Source: Smallanthus sonchifolius
Lineage: Eukaryota; Streptophyta; Magnoliopsida; Asterales; Asteraceae
Length of the DNA stretch: 64,000 nt
Reading direction: 5' to 3'
Assembly: GCA_023525975.1 (NCBI GenBank)
Contig: CM042021.1
Span: forward strand, 110,033,501 to 110,097,500
In this document: positions 33,631 through 43,231 of the stretch, in pieces
Position numbering within the stretch: position 1 is the first letter of the stretch
How the letters are laid out: each line of letters starts with the position of its first letter
The notes under the pieces: generated by a model
Told to the model about the DNA's origin: nothing
Seen by the model: only the letters and a program-made list of their open reading frames with translations
Database searches by the model: none
Program-made: the position numbers and the translations under genes

Positions 33631-33880
33631 GGTAGCGGACCGCTACCCTGGTCCTTGACGGTCCGCTACATGGAGAGGAAGGAAACCACCGGGTATTGAC
33701 ACGTGTCTTGTGACTCACTGGAAGAATTTGACACGTGGCGCTGGTGGCGGACCGCTAGCCAGAACCTTAACGGTCCGCCAACCGCAAAAATAGGGACGGT
33801 CCGCTACGGGGTTAACGCGTGTAGGGCTGACGCAAGCAGGGGGTAGCGGACCGCTACCCCCTATGTAACGGTTCGCTACA
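33631..33880. repeat. GTAGCGG-CCGCTAC palindrome cluster in the J 3' LTR
   Basis: Perfect palindromes at 33631-33647 (8-bp arms around A) and 33838-33862 (12-bp arms AGGGGGTAGCGG and CCGCTACCCCCT around A). Imperfect copies lie between (GGCGGACCGCTAGCC near 33746; half-copies ACGGTCCGCTA near 33657 and 33795) and at 33864-33880 (TGTAACGGTTCGCTACA). Confidence 0.9.
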
Positions 33881-33895
33881 GGTCCATATTCAACC

Positions 33896-33904
33896 TATAA
33901 ATAG
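33896..33904 (+). promoter_or_regulatory. TATA box of the J 3' LTR
   Basis: TATAAATAG, 16 bases after the last palindrome of the cluster. Confidence 0.6.
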
Positions 33905-34129
33905 AAAGCTAATGTTGATCACTTTTGCACAACAACCACACACCACACCTCTACACACACACACACACTCAAGCCCTGATCCAGGAAATCCCAAGTTCCC
34001 GGTCCGCTTCTGAAAGTCGGGTTTCTCTCAATTCGTCCGTAAATTGCCGTAGATAGTTCCGAGGTAAGGTTTCTGAATAACCTAAGCAAATTGTTTAAGA
34101 AAATTGGTTATGTGATTATGTGTTATGTG

Positions 34130-34960
34130 TAAACTAAGGTACGGGGAAAATGGGGATTATTCTAAACACTAAACCGAAATAATGGAGTATCCACGACATA
34201 TCAAAGGGGTGGTGGGTACGCCGCTGATACACCCTATATATAAGCCTCTTTGATACCTCAGGGTGAAACCATTACTAAGTTTTAGGGGTATAGACTAAGA
34301 ATAAATAGCATGGCACTAATGCAAGTTAAATAAACATGAATATATAATGGAAGCTTAATTCAAAATAAAGGAATATTCATGATATGTTAAAGGGGTGGTG
34401 GGTACACTGCCGGTACACCCTATATATAAACTTCTTTAACATATCATGGAGAAACCTTTATGAGGAGTTAGAGCAGGAACTGGATAGAAAGCATGAAGAG
34501 GTCATGCTATTAAATAAACGGGAATAGATGACGGAAAGCTTAATTCTAAATAAATAAATATTCATGATACGTTCAAGGGGTGGTGGGTACGCCGCTGGTA
34601 CACCCTATATATAAACCACTTTAATGTAACATGGAGAAACCTTTACGAGGAATTAGAACAGGGATGGGATGAAAGCATGATAAGAAATCATGTTATGCAT
34701 GATGAGTAATCATGCAATATGTGCTAAATGTGAATCTGTGCACACATGACAAAGAATCATGCTATACGTGTTGAATGTGAATGTGTGATGGGAACTAGTC
34801 TAAACCCTAAAATGGAATAACGGAGTACTCACAAATTATTAAAGGGGTGGTGGGTACGTCGCTAGTACACCCTATATATATACTTCTTTAGTGCATCGTG
34901 GAGAAACCGTTACGAAGTTTTAAGGTGAGGACTGATTAGGATTAAATCAAGCATAAACGT
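34130..34960. repeat. Array of four about 185-bp repeats with a long inverted repeat each
   Basis: The marker AAAGGGGTGGTGGGTAC starts near 34203, 34389, 34574 and 34841 (the last spacing enlarged to 267 by an extra CATGAT-rich segment). In unit 2 the arms CATGATATGTTAAAG (34378-34392) and CTTTAACATATCATG (34434-34448) are perfect 15-bp complements. Unit 1 has the related but different pair TATCAAAG/CTTTGATA. Confidence 0.9.
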
Positions 34961-34984
34961 GCATGATAAAGTAATTATGCATGA

Positions 34985-35290
34985 TATGAATAAAATGCTT
35001 GATAAATTGGGAGGCTGTGAGTCAATGACACTAAAGGTCCCAATGAAAACAATGGTGCCGAGCCTACGGGGTTAATGGAAAAAGGGTGCTAAGTCTAGGG
35101 GATGGAAGGGCCCTAGGAATGACATAAAAAGGTGCCGAGCCTACAGACGGAAGGGCCATGTGAATGGAAACGAAAAGGTGCTGAGCCTACGGGCGGAAGG
35201 GCCTGAGTAAAAAGAGTCGAGTCTATATGCGGAAGGGCCTGGTTAAGGTGCGGAGTTTATAAGGCAGCAGGTCCTAAAATAAATAAAAAA
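34985..35290. repeat. Short-unit tandem array (GGTGCCGAGCCTACGGGCGG type)
   Basis: About six degenerate units of 30-48 bases, each with the blocks GTGCCGAGCCTA and GGAAGGGCC, at about 35053, 35086, 35131, 35177, 35216 and 35247. Noncoding. Confidence 0.8.
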
Positions 35291-35423
35291 ATAAGAACGC
35301 AGTGTACTTACTTAGCGTGAGCTAATATAAAAATGTTTTCCAAACACTACAGGAAATAAGCATGTGGAATAATGCTTTCGGGTGACGTGGCCTGACGGAG
35401 CGAAGAATCCCTAGAAATTGTAT

Positions 35424-36204
35424 CTAAACCAATATTTTAATAAAATATACATGTGTGACGAAGTATCTTTCTCCACTCCAAGACAATGTTCTGAATGGAC
35501 CACATACATCAGTATGTACGAGTCCTAATAGATCCTTACCTCTTTGACCGATACCGATAAAAGGAGCTTTGGTCAACTTAGCACTTAAACAAGAATCACA
35601 ATCATCAAAAGACTCTTGAATGGTGGAATTCAAAATTCCTACGGTTTGGAGTTTCTTTAAGCGATTCTTGTTTATGTGTCCTAGTCGGCAATGCCATAGA
35701 TACATATCATTGAAATCCAATTTCGTACATTTGGAGGAGATGTTGTATAATGCGTTATTATCATGGACTTCTATCTTATATATTCCATTATGAGGCTTTA
35801 CATTAAAATAAAACAAACCATTCAAATACACAGAAATAAAATCATCATCAAAAGCATATTTAAACCCTTGTTCACGCAAAGCAGAAATCAAAACAATATT
35901 CCTAGTTAAACTAGGAATGTAGCAAACATTGTTCAAAACAAGGTCAACACCAGAAGGAAGGAAAATAACATATTCTCCTACAGCCTTCATCGCGACTCTT
36001 TGTCCATTGCCAACATGGAGGTCTAAGTCACATTGCTTCAGCTTCCTAACCTTCCTTAGTCCCAGCAAATCATTACATATGTGAAAACCACATCCAGTGT
36101 CAAACACCCAAGACTTGCTAGAGAAAAATAAGATCTCAATATAGAATATCCCTGAGGAATGTCCTCCAGAAGTCTTCTGCTGTTTCAGCTCAGCTAGATA
36201 CTTG
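35424..36204 (-). pseudogene. pol: M2 copia protease, GAG-pre-integrase and integrase start
   Basis: A 227-codon frame opens with the copia protease active site VFDTGCGFHICND (Asp-Thr-Gly intact). The GAG-pre-integrase block follows (LWHCRLGHINKNRLKKLQ, then CDSCLSAKLTKAPF, the zinc-type His/Cys pattern), and then the integrase start LVHTDVCGPFRT with ERYFVT. At that point a stretch of roughly ten codons is missing and the frame ends shortly after YFIK. Only one stop separates this frame from the gag frame upstream. Protease and integrase together would mature and insert the element; this copy is truncated. Confidence 0.85.
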
Positions 36205-36997
36205 GATCAATTTCTCTTCCAATGTCCAACTTCCTCACAATTAAAGCATTTGACATCTTTAAGAGGTTTCTTGGCCACAACCTTGCCTTTGACCTTGCCC
36301 TTGAAGCCTTTCTTGCCTTTACCTTTGGCTTCAGATTTCCTAACTCGACCCTCCTTGATCATCAACACTGGACCAGACGTGCCAGAAGTCGGTATATTCA
36401 TCTTGACAGTTTTAAGCATCATATGCAACTCCGGGATGGTCTTGTCCCATGCATTCATCTTATAGTTCAAATTGAATTGGTTATATGATTTAGGCAGTGA
36501 GTTGAGGTTAATATCCTCAGCCAGCTCATTGCTTAAGGGAGAGTCAAGACGTGCCATGTGATCAATGTAACCCTTCATTTTCAAAACGTGAGTGCTAACC
36601 GAAGAACCTTCCTCATACGACGACTTATAAGTGATCTCATCACTTCAAATCGTTCATGATGAGCTTGCTACTGGAACATTTCCTTCAGTTGCCTAATCAT
36701 GTCTTAAGCTGGCATATCAACCAAATTCTTGTTAAGTTCAAATATCATGGATGCCAGCATTAAGCAGGAGACCTTGATGGAATCATCCTCGTGTTTATCC
36801 CAGGTCTTACGAGCAATGCCCGTAGCAGCAGCAGGTTCTTCTCGGATTGGTTCTTTGAGAACATAAGTCTTGTTCTCTGCCCTGATCACAATTTTCACGT
36901 TACGGTACCAATCCATGAAGTTGGAGTTGTCACGTTTATCCTTCTCAATGATTGACTTTAGTGAGAAAGAGGAGTTGGGATTGGATTCTTTAGACAT
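36205..36997 (-). pseudogene. gag: M2 copia Gag
   Basis: Two open segments. The first, from the start codon at 36997, reads MSKESNPNSSFSLKSI, then NFMDWYRNVKIVIRAENK and SCLMLASM, the UBN2-type copia gag core. After a frameshift near 36700-36590 the second (36584-36207) continues with LPKSYNQFNLNYKMN, a basic stretch, and the zinc knuckle CFNCEEVGHWKRN, whose last Cys codon is now a stop. The sequence then leads into the protease. Confidence 0.85.
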
Positions 36998-37032
36998 CTA
37001 CAAAGTTCAAAAATAAAGAGTTTTAGTATTTT

Positions 37033-37730
37033 CATGTTTAACGTCCTACTTACATTTATGACCCAATTGCAAAAATATATAATTAGGAATGAGATCCCGG
37101 TTCACCATTGCACAGTGAATGGCTGAGCACTCTCTACTGGTATGGCTATGTAGGTAGGTAACGATTACCTATTGTGTCAACTACATAATTCTCGGTTTGA
37201 GGGGTATGACGAGTAATATCAAGCTTGGATACGTTTTCCTCAACTACGCCCACTTAATATGACTTTAAGTGATATTCACCCTTCAATTGCAATTGTAGAA
37301 CCGGCCTAAGTGACTCAGGAATAACGGCTATACTTTCAACCGAAATCGTAGGCCTATAATCACGGCTGTACTTTCATGCTTAACTTCCTAATTAAATTTA
37401 TGACCCAATTGAAAAAATATACAATTAGGAACAAGATCTTGGCTCACCATTGCACAGTGAATGGCTGAGCACTCTCTACTGGTATGGCTATGTAGGTAGG
37501 TAACAGTTACCTATTGTGTCAACTACACAATTCTCGGTTTGAGGGGCATGACGAGTAATATCAAGCTTGGATACGTTTCCCTCAACTACGCCCACTTAAT
37601 ATGACTTTAAGTGATATTCACCCTTCAATTACAATTATAGAACTGGCCTAAGTGACTTAGGAATCACGGCTGTACTTTCAACTGAAACCGTAGGCCCGAA
37701 TGTAGGGTAATTTTCTAACATCGGATGTTC
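37033..37730. repeat. 343-bp tandem duplication in the M2 leader
   Basis: The segment starting CATGTTTAACGTCCTAC at 37033 recurs at 37376 as CATGCTTAACTTCCTAA and stays aligned through TGGCTGAGCACTCTCTACTG and TAATATCAAGCTTGGATACG. The copies differ at scattered sites. Confidence 0.85.
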
Positions 37731-38620
37731 GGATAAATCAGTTGAAGTGTCACAATTTAGGGTGGCACAGAAATATCAGTTTAAATTTGGGATTAACTTT
37801 AATGTTTTAAATTAGCGTGTAAGAGTCAAAAACATTTTGTACGACTAGGAGCATGAGTCAAGTCGTGCAATTTTAGTAAAACCAATTTTACCGTTTTAGT
37901 TCGTGAAACGCATTTTAACATTCGACACGACCCAATTTTAAATAACTTATTTAATCTAATTTGGTCGTTAATCACGAACCAAATTTTAAACTAATTGAGT
38001 CTTAATTAATTTAAATTAGTTTTATATAAAACAATTAAATTTAAAACCCGTTTTACTTTTAATAAAAACACTTTTATTTAAACTACCTTTCCGAGAAATC
38101 TTTAAACATTTTAATTTTCTCGTCGTTTTAAGATTGTGTCAAATCGTTTTATAAAAGTTTTGCCGTTTAATTATTATCCTAAATAATGTTAACAACCACA
38201 AACATATAAAACAAATAAATCGAGCCACTAGTAAAATTTGTTCGGTTTTGTTCGTGGCATCAAACAAAAACCGAACCGGTCTAAGGGAAAAACACAAATG
38301 AACTATTCTTGTCGTTTACCACTTAGTCCAAGATCTCCTTCTTCGTGTCCCGGTCGTCTACGTCTCGGTCTTCAAATTTTCGTCTCTTTACAATAAATAA
38401 TAAATAAAATTAAACCTAACTATTACATCGGGTTTCAAATAACCCGTAAAAATATAAAGATAATAAAACCAAAATACACAACCACGGGACACTAGTGCTC
38501 GATTAAATAACACAATCAACCATAAATGAAAAAGGATCGATCTTCTTGTCAAACAAAAGTTTTGACAAAAAAAAACATAAGATCGAAAAACAACAATTAT
38601 GTCTAAACGCACGTAAAGGT
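37731..38620 (-). other. Leader of copia element M2
   Basis: AT-rich noncoding leader homologous to 24181-25236 (M1). No ORF supported. Confidence 0.7.
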
Positions 38621-38633
38621 GGCTCTGATACCA
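38621..38633 (-). other. Primer-binding site of M2
   Basis: Complement TGGTATCAGAGCC (initiator-Met type), four bases from the LTR. Confidence 0.9.
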
Positions 38634-38637
38634 ATAT

Positions 38638-39493
38638 TGGGAATTCATGTACCGGTTTTAACTTTTAAAACAACTATAATTAATCTAACTAATTTAACAA
38701 ATCAGATTTGCATGGCGGAAGCGTATGTACATGTTAACAGTTCTAAACCTGGATCCCGCCAGTGATGCCATTACACGCATAAAGATAATAAATATTAAAT
38801 CAACCAAAGCGGGTAAAAGCTTATACCTTTGATGATTCTCGTATGATCCACACTTCGGAAAAACAAGTGTTTCGCTAGTGACTCGATCACGAAACCCGTA
38901 AAAAACTAGACCCGGTTCCCGACGGAAGCGGGTGGTGGCGGAAACACTTGCGCGCGGCGAGGTTGGCCGGAAAATGGTGGCCAGGGCGGCTGGCGATGGC
39001 CTACGGCGGTGGACGACGCACGCAAGGGGGAGGGGTTTCAGGTTGATGATATATTTATAATCTCAGTATTTACAACCTGCATGTAAATAATGGTGTTAGG
39101 GTTTCAGGTTAAGGATATATATTTATAATCCCATTATTTACAACCTGCATCCCTTAGGAATTAACTGTTAATTCCCTAGCAATTAACTGTTAATAACAAT
39201 TAAACCCTGCCTTTTACTAACTATAATTAATTAGTAAACTTCCACCGACTAACGTTTAACTCTTAAACATTTAAACCCTTCGTCTTTAATTACTTCTCTA
39301 AATAATTAATCACCGAGTTATCCGTTAATTATTTCTCTAAATATTTATCCACCGAATTAAAATTCCGCGTTTCGTGAACTATAATGTTTACAATGAAACA
39401 TTATTAATTGCTCATTGTCCAAAGTGTAACTCTTTGGATCATACCTCGATAGCAACGTTGATATAATCGATGATCGGACACCTATATCCAACA
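38638..39493 (-). repeat. 5' LTR of copia element M2
   Basis: 856 bp, on the minus strand from TGTTGGATATAGGTGTCCG (39493) to AATTCCCA (38638). Homologous to the M1 LTR. Confidence 0.85.
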
Positions 39494-40256
39494 CATAGTA
39501 TTAGAATCTCAATAGGTTACAAAGTAGAATGTTAGGACCAGGCATAGAAATCAGGGATGTCATACCGAACCTAGCTCAAAAGCTTATAGTATTTTCGACC
39601 CAATCCAAAGGAGACTATGTGAGCCTAGATGTGAAATTTTAACGGAGAAATTGCACACCCACATACGAGCACTTCACCCCATTAACCCGAAGTGAAGTGT
39701 TGGCTACTGAAACGTCAAAATTTCCCTTTGGGAAACCAAAACTCTTTCAGCCGGGTACCAAGGCATGTCCCAATGAATATTGTGAATACCACAGGAATAA
39801 CGGTCACAAAACAGATAATTACATTCAATTAAAAAGGGAAATTGAACTAGCGGTAAAATCATGAAGACTATCCCATCTAGTCAAGGGAGTCCGCGGGGGA
39901 GAACCTTCTAAAGCAGGAGGACCAGCGGCGAATAAAGACAAGGGAGTCCGTTAATTATTTCTCTAAATATTTATCCACCGAATTAAAATTTCGCGTTTCG
40001 TGAACTATAATGTTTACGGGTAACATTATTAATTGCTCATTGTCCAAAGTGTAACTCTTTGGATCGTACCTCGATAGCAACGTTGATATAATCGACGATC
40101 GGACACCTATATCCAACACATAGTATTAAAATCTCAATAGGTTACAAAGTAGAATGTTAGGATCAAGCATAGAAATCAGGGATGTCACATCGAACCTGGC
40201 TCAAAAGCGTATAGTCTTTTCGACCCAGTCCAAAAGAGACTATGTGAGCCGAGATG
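39322..40256 (+). repeat. 626-bp tandem duplication spanning the M2 LTR start and Tat gag
   Basis: CCGTTAATTATTTCTCTAAA begins at 39322 and again at 39948. Copy 1 runs to 39947. Copy 2 runs from 39948 to 40256, where element E cuts it. Both copies carry the LTR start, the junction CCAACACATAG and the beginning of the Tat gag. TCCG is shared at the breakpoint. Confidence 0.85.
39494..39947 (+). pseudogene. gag: Tat/Ogre-type gypsy gag fragment
   Basis: The plus strand encodes a Tat-type Gag end, with KLIVFSTQSKGDYVSLDVKF, KPKLFQPGTKACPNEYCEYH and NNGHKTDNYIQLKREIELAV, then SHLVKGVRGG. The CxxxH/GHxxxxC-like pattern is the usual knuckle of this lineage; its final Cys position reads Tyr. Stops break it (after DVKF and after AVKS). 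M2 inserted at its left and a partial second copy lies at 39948-40256. The matching pol piece is at 45425-46476. Confidence 0.75.
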
Positions 40257-40822
40257 TGTAGGTCCCGGGAGCCTCGTCGCACAGCGGAAAATACAGATCT
40301 GATCGTTGATTCGTGTGGGAACGAAGAAACGAGAAAGAGAAAACCATGAACATAAAGACAAGAGAATCAACACAGAAACGAAACGTAATCCATAACAAAC
40401 TAGTCATCCCGCCATTACAGATTACATACCGAAGGAGTACACATCTCTCGTTTACGCTCATGGTTCACTGGGGCCGGGAGAGCTCATCCCGGCCAGAACC
40501 TCTCTCACATTTTCCCTTGTTCCAAGTTTCACCTACAAATGAAGGCATCACCTTCTATTTATAGGGGCAACAACAATGCCTGCGTACCTGGCTAAGTACG
40601 CAGGGCAAAAGCCATGCGTATTTGGCTAAGTACGCATGAACAAGGTTGTGTACTTGCTAAGTACGCAGGAACACCCTCCTGCGTACTAGTCTAGTACACC
40701 GATACATAAAATTTTATCTATAGTTTTTAATACATACTTCTACAGACTCCCTCTTAACTATAGCATAAATTCAATCTATCACTAACACAGATAATCATCA
40801 GTTTACAAAGAATGTCCTAACA
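40257..40822 (-). repeat. 3' LTR of element E
   Basis: 566 bp, on the minus strand from TGTTAGGACATTC (40822) to GGGACCTACA (40257), preceded by the polypurine stretch TTTAGAGGGAGTC. It contains the GCGTAC palindrome cluster and, in minus sense, a TATA box (40555-40563, TATAAATAG). Confidence 0.85.
40579..40700. repeat. GCGTACTT-AAGTACGC palindrome cluster in the left E LTR
   Basis: Four copies near 40579, 40613, 40648 and 40679. The first two have arms CCTGCGTAC/GTACGCAGG and CATGCGTA/TACGCATG; the outer pair differs between copies in a complementary way. The first copy starts 16 bases from the TATA box (minus sense). Confidence 0.9.
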
Positions 40823-40894
40823 GACTCCCTCTAAACTAATGACATCACGTGTCTTCTGGCGAGACTTGATTTTCTGGCGTTCCACTTGTGATCT

Positions 40895-41065
40895 TCTGAT
40901 CATCAATCTTCAATATGCAGTTTTCATATACCTAGCAACAACACTTACGGCCATCAGCTCAGTGTTAATGGTAGACAGGGAAGGGTCCGAGACGCCTATA
41001 TACCTCTTAACCCGAAAGCTGAAAGGACCGGAAGTCCGGTACCCAGCAATGCAGAGACTAGCACT
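40895..41065 (+). pseudogene. pol: Tat pol fragment (RT/RNase H junction), left copy
   Basis: Plus-strand frame with FIYLATTLTAISSVLMVDRE, TPIYLLTRKLKGPEVRYP. It is the duplicate of 45425-45572, embedded next to the E polypurine tract in reverse orientation to E. Sequence similarity to the right copy ends at about 41065. Confidence 0.8.
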
Positions 41066-41650
41066 ATAGGAATTCCATTAAGATAAACCTTAGTCTTCAA
41101 ACCAGATGTGTCCAACTCTATCCTGTATCTTCACGAGTCAAACAAATTCCCGAAGATGTTCATTTCCAATTTCCCCTTCCAATGTAAGCTCCATCTGACT
41201 AGACCAGAAACAAGTAAACATTTCCTATCCCGTCGGCCAATGATAAAGGTTCCGTCTTCAACTAATAATCTAGTGGAGATCCAGCTTCATCTTGAAAACA
41301 CTCGACATAATCTAACACAAAATCATGCTCGGCGGTGATCACCCTGTATCCAAAGTCCAACATTCTTCAAATAGATCTTCATTCATGGTTAACGTCTCCT
41401 AATCTGTATACATTTGCCATGGCGTCAAGTTCCATAACTAGGTTATCTATCTGGATTCCGCTCCGATCGCAAATGAGAAATCCAATCATAACTAAATCAC
41501 ATCAAATCTTGAACACCGGCTTGACCAAAGAGCGAGAAAAAATATAGTTTACACGAGAAATCTTAGTTGAGATCCATGTTACGTTAAAGATGTTTATATA
41601 TAGGAAGTACCAGCGGCTTATCCACCACCCCTATAATGTCCCATGAATAC
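41066..41650. other. Interior of element E, left part
   Basis: No supported gene. Frames at 41108-41547 look like chance frames. A repeated protein motif is not visible on either strand. Confidence 0.4.
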
Positions 41651-41655
41651 TCCTT

Positions 41656-42177
41656 TGTAGGTCCTGAGCAGACCTGAGAGAACAGATCTGCGGAGAAATT
41701 CTTCAAACAGTCCGGATCGAGAGGCGGAATCTCTGGATCCGGTATCACTCTCGAATCAAAAAAGGTAGAGACGGGTGCGGGAATCACATACACGAATAGA
41801 AACATATGAAAATGAAAAGAACAGATAATTGAAAGCATAAAACGTATGATTCTTTGATTGAAATGAAAATAAACGCTCGATCATACACTAACAATTAGTC
41901 TCACCCCAGGGTGAGCTCCCTTTGGGGTGATGATTCCCTCTACAGACACACTCACTCCTAATGGGTATTCTACTATATATAGGAGGCCTCATGTGCCTTG
42001 TTTTCCAAGCCACCTGCTAAACAAGCCTGAAAAACAGGCATCGAAACTAGGTAGTTTCGATTGAACAAATGTTCAACCAAAACTACTAGTTTCGATTAAA
42101 CAAAAGTTCAACCGAAACTACTAGTTTCGATACTGTAGTTTCTATTGACAGCATCAGTCTCATTTCTATACCCAACA
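41656..42177 (-). repeat. 3' LTR of element F
   Basis: Starts TGTTGGGTATAGAAATG (minus, from 42177) and ends CAGGACCTACA (41656). It contains palindromes at 42040-42131 and, in minus sense, a TATA-type CTATATATAG at 41973-41982. Confidence 0.95.
42040..42131. repeat. GAAACTA-TAGTTTC palindromes in the left F LTR
   Basis: Copies at 42040-42061 (arms ATCGAAACTA and TAGTTTCGAT around GG), about 42077-42090 (AAAACTACTAGTTTCG) and about 42114-42131 (GAAACTACTAGTTTCGAT). The right LTR keeps two of the three (43660-43712). Confidence 0.9.
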
Positions 42178-42764
42178 ATCTCCCCCTAGACTGATGCTAT
42201 CAAATCTTGTCCGACTCTGTCTTTCGTCTTCATAGAATGACTGATGATCCAAAGCCTTTCGTTGTGATTCTCCCCCTCAAGTGTAGACCCTCCTATCTTG
42301 TAGGCAATTGATAAAGGTTTGAATCCCAAGTATTAAGCAGTAAATAACCATCTTTCTACAAAGATTCTTGACATTCACGAACACTTGATCAACTTTTGCC
42401 TTCTCTCCCCCTAAAAAAAGGTCAATTTCAAGCAAAGGCTCACTTTGTCTTGCATCTTCATAACTCTGCTGATAATTTGAAGTCTTTCATGGTAATTCCC
42501 CCCCTGAAGTGTAGACCCTCCTATTTCTAGGCAAAAGATAAGGGATCAAATCACCATGTAATCAACAACTAATGATCCGGTTTGTGACAAATATGCTTGA
42601 CTTGTTACCCGCTGCCCAAACTTGAACTTTAATCAAAGGAATTACGGCTGAATCAGGCAGAACATCATGTATATTGCCGAAGAAACGAAATTTTCGAAAA
42701 CCCGAAAAAGATTGTCTCCAAGTTTTTTTTTTTTTTTTTGGAAAGTACTTGGACAGTTCTGCCT

Positions 42765-43020
42765 GTAGTTTCGATATGCTCTACTTCAGTCGAAACAAGG
42801 CTAGTTTCGATAGAGGCAGTATCGAAACAAGAAGTTTCGATAGAGAGATTCTTCAATCGAAACTAGTAGTTTCGATAGGAGATTCTTCAACCGAAACTAG
42901 TAGTTTCGATACCCTCTAGTTTCGACAGCCTAGTTTCGATGTCTTCTACTTCTGATTTAGGGCAACACCAGTAGTTTCGATAGAAAATATTCAGCCGCCA
43001 CATAGTTTCGATTGACCATC
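42765..43020. repeat. GAAACTA-TAGTTTC palindrome cluster in the F leader
   Basis: At least eight full or half motifs; two perfect ones have arms ATCGAAACTA/TAGTTTCGAT (about 42857) and CCGAAACTA/TAGTTTCGA (about 42891), around one G. In minus sense they lie about 200-460 bases behind the primer site. Confidence 0.9.
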
Positions 43021-43216
43021 TTCAACTTTCAGCTACTTCGATACCCCCAATCCAGGTCTGAAAAATGCTTCAAAAGCCTTACATCTTCAGATTTTGAAAG
43101 TGGAAATGTAGAACAGCAGTCACGAACCTGCTACACATCGATTTCTTCAAGTTTAACGTATCAATGGCGGGTTTTTCTTGATTTTGAGCAGATTCGAGAG
43201 CAATAAGAGCCACCAT

Positions 43217-43229
43217 GGCTCTGATACCA
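43217..43229 (-). other. Primer-binding site of element F
   Basis: Complement TGGTATCAGAGCC, two bases from the 5' LTR. Confidence 0.9.
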
Positions 43230-43231
43230 CT

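Larger units (their letters stand above)
27401..35430 (+). mobile_element. Element J: decayed Ty3/gypsy retrotransposon
   Basis: 5' LTR (27401-28692), primer site, gag, protease, RT, RNase H, integrase with a chromodomain-like tail, polypurine tract and a 3' LTR starting at 33506. The first 600 or so bases of the two LTRs are alike; beyond that they differ, and the 3' one carries tandem arrays. The pol style (YHPQTDGQTERTIQTLEDML, FGGSWDNHL) fits the chromovirus branch, probably Tekay/Del-like. AACGG (27396-27400) may be the target duplication, but the right border at about 35430 is not clean. Confidence 0.85.
33506..35430 (+). repeat. 3' LTR of element J, expanded and poorly bounded
   Basis: Shares the first 580 or so bases with the 5' LTR. 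After about 34080 it contains the 185-bp repeat array and the AAGGGCC-type array instead of the sequence seen in the 5' LTR, and no GGGTGTGACA end is visible before the copia sequence begins near 35430. Either the two LTRs come from different recombinants or the end was lost. Confidence 0.6.
35431..39493 (-). mobile_element. Element M2: truncated copia retrotransposon
   Basis: Minus-strand 5' half: LTR (39493-38638), primer site, long leader, gag, protease and the integrase start. The rest of integrase, RT, RNase H and the 3' LTR are missing; the break lies in the integrase near 35440, where J-derived DNA begins. CATAG (39494-39498) would be the target duplication if the left side were present. 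The right flank is Tat-type gag. Confidence 0.85.
42178..43231 (-). other. Noncoding interior of element F
   Basis: 1054 bases with no gene. It has four C-rich polypurine-like complements (TCTCCCCCT at 42179, 42269 and 42407; TTCCCCCCCTG at about 42497) and a diverged tandem duplication of about 228 bases (GTGTAGACCCTCCTAT at 42281 and 42509), a T17 run near 42723-42740, and the palindrome cluster 42765-43020. Confidence 0.8.

Noticed and set aside
40839..41069. Independent small gene
   Set aside because: It is the duplicated Tat pol fragment of 45425-45572 with junk codons in front.
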